From NCBI GenBank assembly GCA_964236695.1, contig CAXSFU010000057.1, positions 1 to 19,467 of the forward strand: a stretch of 19,467 bases of DNA, written 5' to 3'. Positions 7,815 through 19,467 of the stretch are shown piece by piece (position 1 is the first letter of the stretch; every line of letters begins with the position of its first letter). The translations under genes were made by a program, and so were the position numbers. The notes under the pieces were generated by a model, which had not been told where the DNA came from, did not search any database, and worked only from the letters and a program-made list of their open reading frames with translations. The DNA is from CAXSEF01 sp964236695 (GTDB lineage Bacteria > Pseudomonadota > Alphaproteobacteria > Acetobacterales > Acetobacteraceae).

Positions 7815-7875
7815 GTAAGCAAGGCCAGGGCTCTGCCCTGGACCCGCCAGGGGCGAGCCGCCCCTGGACCCGGCA
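7815..7875. repeat. Family B palindromic element, left half only
   Basis: Matches the left half of the copy at 732-860. AAGCAAGG is followed by stem CCAGGG/CCCTGG (loop CTCTG) and stem CCAGGGGCG/CGCCCCTGG (loop AGC). Relative to 732-860 the first stem is changed at several positions on both arms, so base pairing is preserved. It lies about 100 nt after the TonB-receptor stop. Confidence 0.75.
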
Positions 7876-8051
7876 CAAATCAGGAAATGGCTTCCGGAGG
7901 CTCGGTCTTTGGCTGGGTTGCCGCTTTCGGGCAGCGGGGCGGAGCCACTGGCCTCGTCTCGTCGGGGCAGGGCTGGCGCGGAAGAGCGCGGGCGCGGCGG
8001 CCGTTTCGTGTACGGTATTATACAGTCATGCAGACGCAAATGTACGTGAAG

Positions 8052-8084
8052 TATAATCCCGAACACGTGGCCCGTTTTCGGGCC
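8052..8084 (+). promoter_or_regulatory. Candidate -10 (TATAAT) and downstream hairpin
   Basis: A consensus TATAAT at 8052-8057 is followed 11 nt later by a perfect 6-bp GC stem with a TTTT loop (8069-8084), so the hairpin would lie at the very 5' end of a transcript starting near 8064. The -35 region (about 8029-8034, TGCAGA) is poor, so an activator may be needed. The duplicated TGTACG upstream is a possible activator site (inference). Confidence 0.35.
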
Positions 8085-8392
8085 AGTGCTTGTTCCATTC
8101 ACGATTCCTTAATCGAGCTGGGACTATGTTTCCGTAAGGTTTGCAAACGCCGGCGAGAAAGTTCCGCAAGGATGCATCTAACTTCGGTACCGAAAGTATA
8201 TCGTCAAGAGAACACGTAGTCCTGCCAGACAGAACATCAGTGCTCCGGCTGGAAAGAGCGTCAAGTCGTGACGAATCAAGGCAACATGTTCTGCGTGACT
8301 TCAGATGATTGCTGCCCGCTGTGCGGGATATGCTGACAGAACGTCACACAAACAAGGCGCAACAAGGGCGTCCACCAGCCCGGAAGGTCATC

Positions 8393-16683
<8,291 letters not shown>

Positions 16684-16687
<4 letters not shown>

Positions 16688-16735
16688 GCAGGCCAGGAGC
16701 CCTGCCCCTGGATCCCGCCGAAGGCCGGCCCCCCG
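16684..16735. repeat. Possible degenerate family B element at the giant gene 3' end
   Basis: Overlapping and following the stop codon, GGCAGGCCAGGAGCCCTGCC then CCTGGATCCCGCC resembles the left part of family B (AAGGCCAGGGCTCTGCCCTGG, then ACCCGCC) with several changes. A CCAGG/CCTGG stem remains. It could act as a 3'-end structure. Similarity is partial, so the assignment is tentative. Confidence 0.4.
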
Positions 16736-16818
16736 GAGACGGCCGTGTCGCACGGACCCGGCGACATGGCCGCTGGAGGCGGTCATGGGTCTGCCGGCGC
16801 CGATGTCCGGCGCGAAGG

Positions 16819-16965
16819 CAGGAAGGAAGCGTGTTCTTTCTTGAAAGAAAGAACCAAAGAACTTTGTCCCATTGGGTTCCGGAGCCGCCCGCGCGCCCAT
16901 AACCCCATGGGCAAAGTCTTTTTGCTTCTTTTTCTTCAGAAAAAGAAGAGCCTCGCTGACTTCCT
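16819..16965. repeat. Family A AT-rich hairpin element, full copy
   Basis: Same organisation as 3659-3806. The left hairpin at 16833-16854 has perfect arms GTTCTTTCT and AGAAAGAAC with loop TGAA. The right hairpin at 16925-16948 is identical to the first copy, stem CTTCTTTTTC / GAAAAAGAAG with loop TTCA. Between them CTTTGTCCCATTGGGTT pairs with AACCCCATGGGCAAAG. It lies in the 422-nt gap between the giant gene and chrA, about 130 nt after the stop. The rest of that gap shows no gene. Confidence 0.85.
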
Positions 16966-17109
16966 CAGCGCTGCCGGCCGAGACCCCGAGGCGGCTTCGA
17001 CGAGCACCAGCCGTCGCGCGGCCCTGGCCATCGCCGGGCTGGATCCTGTCGCCAGGCATCTCCCACCATGGCCGTGCCGAGCCCGTCACGAACACAGGGA
17101 AGCACGACC

Positions 17110-18345
17110 ATGCCGGACATCAGCGGGACAGGTGAGGGCGGGCGCCGCGGTGCCGCCCCGGCCCTGGAGGTGCTGGCGGCCTTCGCCAGGCTGGGCGTGA
17201 CCAGCTTCGGCGGCCCCGTCGCGCACCTCGGCTACTTCCACGCCGAGTTCGTCGAGCGCAGGCGCTGGATCGACGAGCAGGCCTACGCCGACCTGGTGGG
17301 CCTGTGCCAGTTCCTGCCCGGGCCGGCGTCGAGCCAGACCGGCTTCGCCCTCGGCCTGATGCGCGGCGGCTACCTGGGCGGTCTCGCGGCCTGGGCGGGC
17401 TTCACGCTGCCCTCCGCGATCCTGCTGGTGCTGTTCGCCTATGGGGCACCGGGCCTGTCCGGCTCGGCGGCAGGGGCCGGGCTGCTGCACGGGCTGAAGC
17501 TGGTCGCGGTCGCGATCGTCGCGCAGGCGGTGTGGGGCATGGCGCGCAGCCTCTGCCCGGACCGGCAGCGCGCCTCGATCGCCACCCTCGCCCTGGTCCT
17601 CGCCTTGTTCGCGCCGACCTCGCCGGGCCAGATCGGCGCGATCGTGCTGGGCGGCCTCTGCGGGCTGCGGGTCTGCCGCACCGCGCCGGGTGCCGTGGTC
17701 GGTGCGCCGCCCCCCAGGCTCGACATGCCGGTCTCGCGGCGCGCGGGGGCCGGGTTCCTGGCGCTGTTCGCGGCGCTGCTGCTCCTGGCGCCCCTGCTGC
17801 GCGGGCTCGGCAGCGGCGTGGCCCTGTTCGACGCGTTCTATCGTTCCGGCGCGCTGGTGTTCGGCGGCGGCCACGTGGTCCTGCCGCTGCTGCGCGATGC
17901 CGTGGTGACCCCCGGCTGGATGTCGGACACCGCATTCCTCGCCGGCTACGGCGCGACCCAGGCGGTGCCGGGCCCGCTGTTCACCTTCGCGGCCTACCTC
18001 GGCGCCACCATCCAGGGGCCCTGGGGTGGCCCGGTCGGCGCGATCGTGGCCCTGGTCGCGATCTTCCTGCCCGGCCTCCTGCTCCTGATGGGCGTGCTGC
18101 CGTTCTGGGGCGAGCTGCGCGCCCGGCCGCGGGCGCAGGCGGCGTTGCGCGGCGTGAACGCCTCCGTCGTCGGGCTGCTTGGCGCGGCGCTCTACGACCC
18201 GGTGTGGACCAGCGCCGTCCTGACGCCGGCCGACCTCGCCGTGGCCCTGGTCGGGTTCGTCCTGCTGGTGGTCTGGCAGGCACCGCCGGCCCTGGTCGTC
18301 GGCCTCGGGGCGCTGGCCGGCCTCGGTTTCGGCCTGACCGGGTAG
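17110..18345 (+). CDS. chrA: ChrA chromate transporter (two-domain CHR family)
   Basis: Inner-membrane CHR-superfamily protein, 411 aa, the usual length of the bidomain form, expected to export chromate by a proton-coupled mechanism. Domain 1 begins with the signature TSFGGPVAHLGYFHAEFVER (31-50) and continues with YADLVGLCQFLPGPASSQTG (59-78). Domain 2 repeats it as LVFGGGHVVLPLLRD (from about 249) and GYGATQAVPGPLFTFAAYLG (from about 279). About ten or more hydrophobic segments are visible. ATG 17110 has AGGGA 9 nt upstream, and its product starts at the usual place; an in-frame ATG at 17068 would add 14 residues but lacks a ribosome site. No chrB regulator or other resistance gene is nearby. 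Some CHR proteins carry sulfate or are untested, so the substrate is inferred from the family. Confidence 0.93.
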   Translation: MPDISGTGEGGRRGAAPALEVLAAFARLGVTSFGGPVAHLGYFHAEFVERRRWIDEQAYADLVGLCQFLPGPASSQTGFALGLMRGGYLGGLAAWAGFTLPSAILLVLFAYGAPGLSGSAAGAGLLHGLKLVAVAIVAQAVWGMARSLCPDRQRASIATLALVLALFAPTSPGQIGAIVLGGLCGLRVCRTAPGAVVGAPPPRLDMPVSRRAGAGFLALFAALLLLAPLLRGLGSGVALFDAFYRSGALVFGGGHVVLPLLRDAVVTPGWMSDTAFLAGYGATQAVPGPLFTFAAYLGATIQGPWGGPVGAIVALVAIFLPGLLLLMGVLPFWGELRARPRAQAALRGVNASVVGLLGAALYDPVWTSAVLTPADLAVALVGFVLLVVWQAPPALVVGLGALAGLGFGLTG

Positions 18346-18369
18346 GCTGGTGCGGGCTTGCTGCTCGAG

Positions 18370-18445
18370 GCAGGGAAGCAAGAATCTTCTTTTTCTGGAG
18401 AAAAAGAAGCAAAAAGACTTTGCCCGTGGGGTTCTGGCTCCCTGC
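18370..18445. repeat. Family A hairpin element, inverted half copy
   Basis: GGCAGGGAAGCAAGAAT leads into stem CTTCTTTTTC / GAAAAAGAAG with loop TGGA (18386-18409), then CAAAAAGACTTTGCCC and GTGGGGTTCTGGCTCC. This is the reverse complement of the right half of the copies at 3659 and 16819. The half with the GTTCTTTCTT hairpin is absent. It starts 25 nt after the chrA stop and may form the end structure of that transcript. Confidence 0.75.
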
Positions 18446-18507
18446 GGCTGTGTTGCGTGGGACGGAAGGCGGGCGTGGGGCACCGGCCTGCATCGGCTGT
18501 CATGCCT

Positions 18508-18995
18508 GCTCGGCACGGCGCCGGACCAGGGCGGCAGGATCACCGCAGCGTCGGGAGAGCGCCTGGCGACCTTGGCATGAACGCCGTCCTGGCCATGCGC
18601 GCTGTCCACCAGCAGGGCATGGCCGCGGAGCCGGGCCGCGGTGATGCCACCTTCAGCGCCTCGGCCCTGCGGCGCGGCGTCGAGCGGTCCGGCACCGCCA
18701 GATCCAGGCCGGGCAGGGCGGGGATGGAGCCGATCAGTCCTTACGCTCTGGCGCAGGGCTGGGCGGAACACCGCGCAGCGTCGGCACCGTGGCGATGGCC
18801 GGGGCCGAACAGCGCGGCTGGCCGCCTCGCGTGGCCTGCGGCTCGGCCTTCCCAGGTAGTGGTCGCCGCATCGGTGAACCACACGGTCAGGCTGCCGCGC
18901 TGGCGCAGGGTGGCATCGCAGGCTGCCGAGTTCGCCACCCGCTGCCGCTGCCTGGGGATGTGGCGACGCCGGGCGGCATCGGCCCTGGACGGCAC
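18508..18995 (-). pseudogene. Decayed IS5-type transposase
   Basis: Starting at ATG 18995, the minus strand reads MPSRADAARRRHIPRQRQRV, then CDATLRQRGSLTVWFTD, a typical start of a common alphaproteobacterial IS5-group DDE transposase. After that the similarity jumps frame at least three times: GGQPRCSAPAIATVPTL, AVFRPALRQS, GLIGSIPALPGLDLAVPD with STPRRRAEALKVASPRPGS, then LLVDS. LLVDS is joined directly to QDGVHAKVARRSPDAAVILP and PPWSGAVPS, so about 50 residues of the catalytic core are deleted and the C-terminal third is missing. It cannot encode a working transposase. Terminal inverted repeats were not found. Confidence 0.8.
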
Positions 18996-19378
18996 GATCG
19001 CGACCTGCGGAGACGGGAGACCTGGCGCGACCAGCCTCCATCAGCAGGGCGCCGGCTCGCGGACCCGTGCAACACGGTTGCCTGCAACATGGCGAGCGCA
19101 GGCATTGCTCCAATCAAGCCACGGGCGGACACAGCAACCGTCTCGCACAGTCCATCCCGGTCAAATCAATCCGGCGATCCATGCATCACAATCACGGCAG
19201 CGTCCAGTATCGCATGGCGGTGGCCGAACCAGCGGCATGCCGAGTAACCAGCAAGGCAGACACAACTACGTGCGTGATGGCGCCCGGAGCGCCGCAGCCG
19301 CGTTGCGTTTGCCAGGCACGGTCGTGTTTCCACGCGTTCCAGCCGACCAATTACGGTCACGCATCAGAGGGGAAATCC

Positions 19379-19467
19379 ATGCCGACGCTCACTGCCCAGG
19401 ACCAGCTCTCGGTCACCCAGATCCAGCAGGACAACATCAGCGAGGCCACCGACGGCCAGCTCGCCAC
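19379..19467 (+). CDS. Start of an unidentified protein, runs off the window
   Basis: Only 29 codons are visible, beginning MPTLTAQDQLSVTQIQQDNI and continuing with SEATDGQLA. ATG 19379 has a strong ribosome site, AGAGGGGA, 5 nt upstream. The frame is also open upstream (ATG at 19181), but that stretch is Cys/His/Arg-rich with no ribosome site, so 19379 is chosen. The visible N-terminus is polar, not a signal peptide. I do not recognise the family. Its signal-free start would be compatible with another type I secretion substrate, but this is speculation. Confidence 0.65.
   Translation, partial: MPTLTAQDQLSVTQIQQDNISEATDGQLA

Larger units (their letters stand above)
7719..8392. other. 674-nt gene-free region; low-GC leader before the giant gene
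   Basis: 7719-7990 is GC-rich and holds the family B half copy. From about 7999 to 8350 the base composition falls sharply. This part has two TGTACG hexamers (8009-8014 and 8041-8046, 32 bp apart), each followed by a -10-like TATTAT (8016-8021) or TATAAT (8052-8057). Several perfect small palindromes follow: GGCCCG/CGGGCC with TTTT loop (8069-8084), CGATT/AATCG (8102-8115), GTTTGCAAAC (8139-8148), TTCGGTACCGAA (8183-8194). An open frame crosses it (7887-8219) but lacks a ribosome site and family resemblance. It is best read as the promoter and a leader of up to about 330 nt for the giant gene. Confidence 0.55.
18346..19378. other. 1-kb region without an intact gene
   Basis: It holds the half family A element (18370-18445), the decayed transposase (18508-18995), and from 18996 to 19378 about 380 nt with lower GC toward the right. 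Open frames in the last part (for example minus 19166-19360) show no family resemblance or ribosome site. The stretch 19100-19378 probably carries the promoter of the gene starting at 19379; no clear -10/-35 pair was recognised. Confidence 0.6.

Noticed and set aside
5289..8102. A 937-codon minus-strand open frame opposite the TonB receptor
   Set aside because: Low-complexity Arg/Gly/Ala/Val translation with no recognisable domain, while the plus strand has a full receptor with signal peptide, plug and C-terminal Phe.
8028..8200. A c-di-GMP (GEMM) riboswitch before the adhesin gene, suggested by GACGCAAA at 8033
   Set aside because: The flanking helices and the remaining conserved blocks of the aptamer are not present.
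7887..8219. A 110-codon open frame, or its internal start at 8028 (63 codons), in the low-GC leader
   Set aside because: No ribosome site before either start, no family resemblance, and it overlaps palindromes and promoter-like elements. A small protein from 8028 cannot be fully excluded.
18350..18580. A 76-codon plus-strand open frame after chrA
   Set aside because: It runs through the hairpin repeat and the antisense of the decayed transposase and has no ribosome site.

Overview
The window is very GC-rich DNA with long NNC/NNG-biased reading frames. Gene content suggests an alphaproteobacterium, probably Acetobacteraceae (inference from protein style and from AT-rich hairpin repeats between genes, not proven here): a short-form inositol-phosphate synthase, a CbpA/CbpM chaperone pair, a TonB-dependent receptor, a giant repeat protein with a type I secretion-like C-terminus, and ChrA.

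Layout. 1-1936 (minus strand): an AEC-type permease running off the left edge, preceded by inositol-3-phosphate synthase. Both appear to start with TTG and are separated by a palindromic repeat. 2467-3639 (plus): a DoxX-like multi-pass membrane protein. 3819-5125 (minus): cbpA-cbpM with a 4-nt overlap. 5367-7718 (plus): a TonB-dependent receptor divergent from cbpA. 7719-8392: a gene-free stretch whose second half is much less GC-rich and dense in small palindromes. 8393-16687 (plus): one gene of about 2764 codons, interrupted by a 100-N assembly gap. It encodes a surface or secreted repeat protein with a glycine-rich N-terminal tract, autotransporter-style beta repeats, ten cadherin/VCBS-like units, and a Gly/Asp-rich C-terminus. 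17110-18345 (plus): chromate transporter ChrA. 18346-19378: no intact gene, but a decayed IS5-type transposase. 19379-19467 (plus): the first 29 codons of a further gene that runs off the right edge.

Two intergenic repeat families recur. Family A (3659-3806, 16819-16965, half copy 18370-18445) carries AT-rich perfect hairpins that stand out in this genome. Family B (732-860, 5164-5285, half copy 7815-7875, possible degenerate copy 16684-16735) is GC-rich. Its stems change sequence between copies yet stay base-paired. Both families are bordered by a GGAAGCAA-like sequence.

The genes do not form one pathway. The clear functional unit is cbpA-cbpM; ino1 and the AEC gene may be co-transcribed. 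The most interesting objects are the giant repeat protein with its structured low-GC leader and the two structured repeat families. I found no clearly new enzymatic or defence system.
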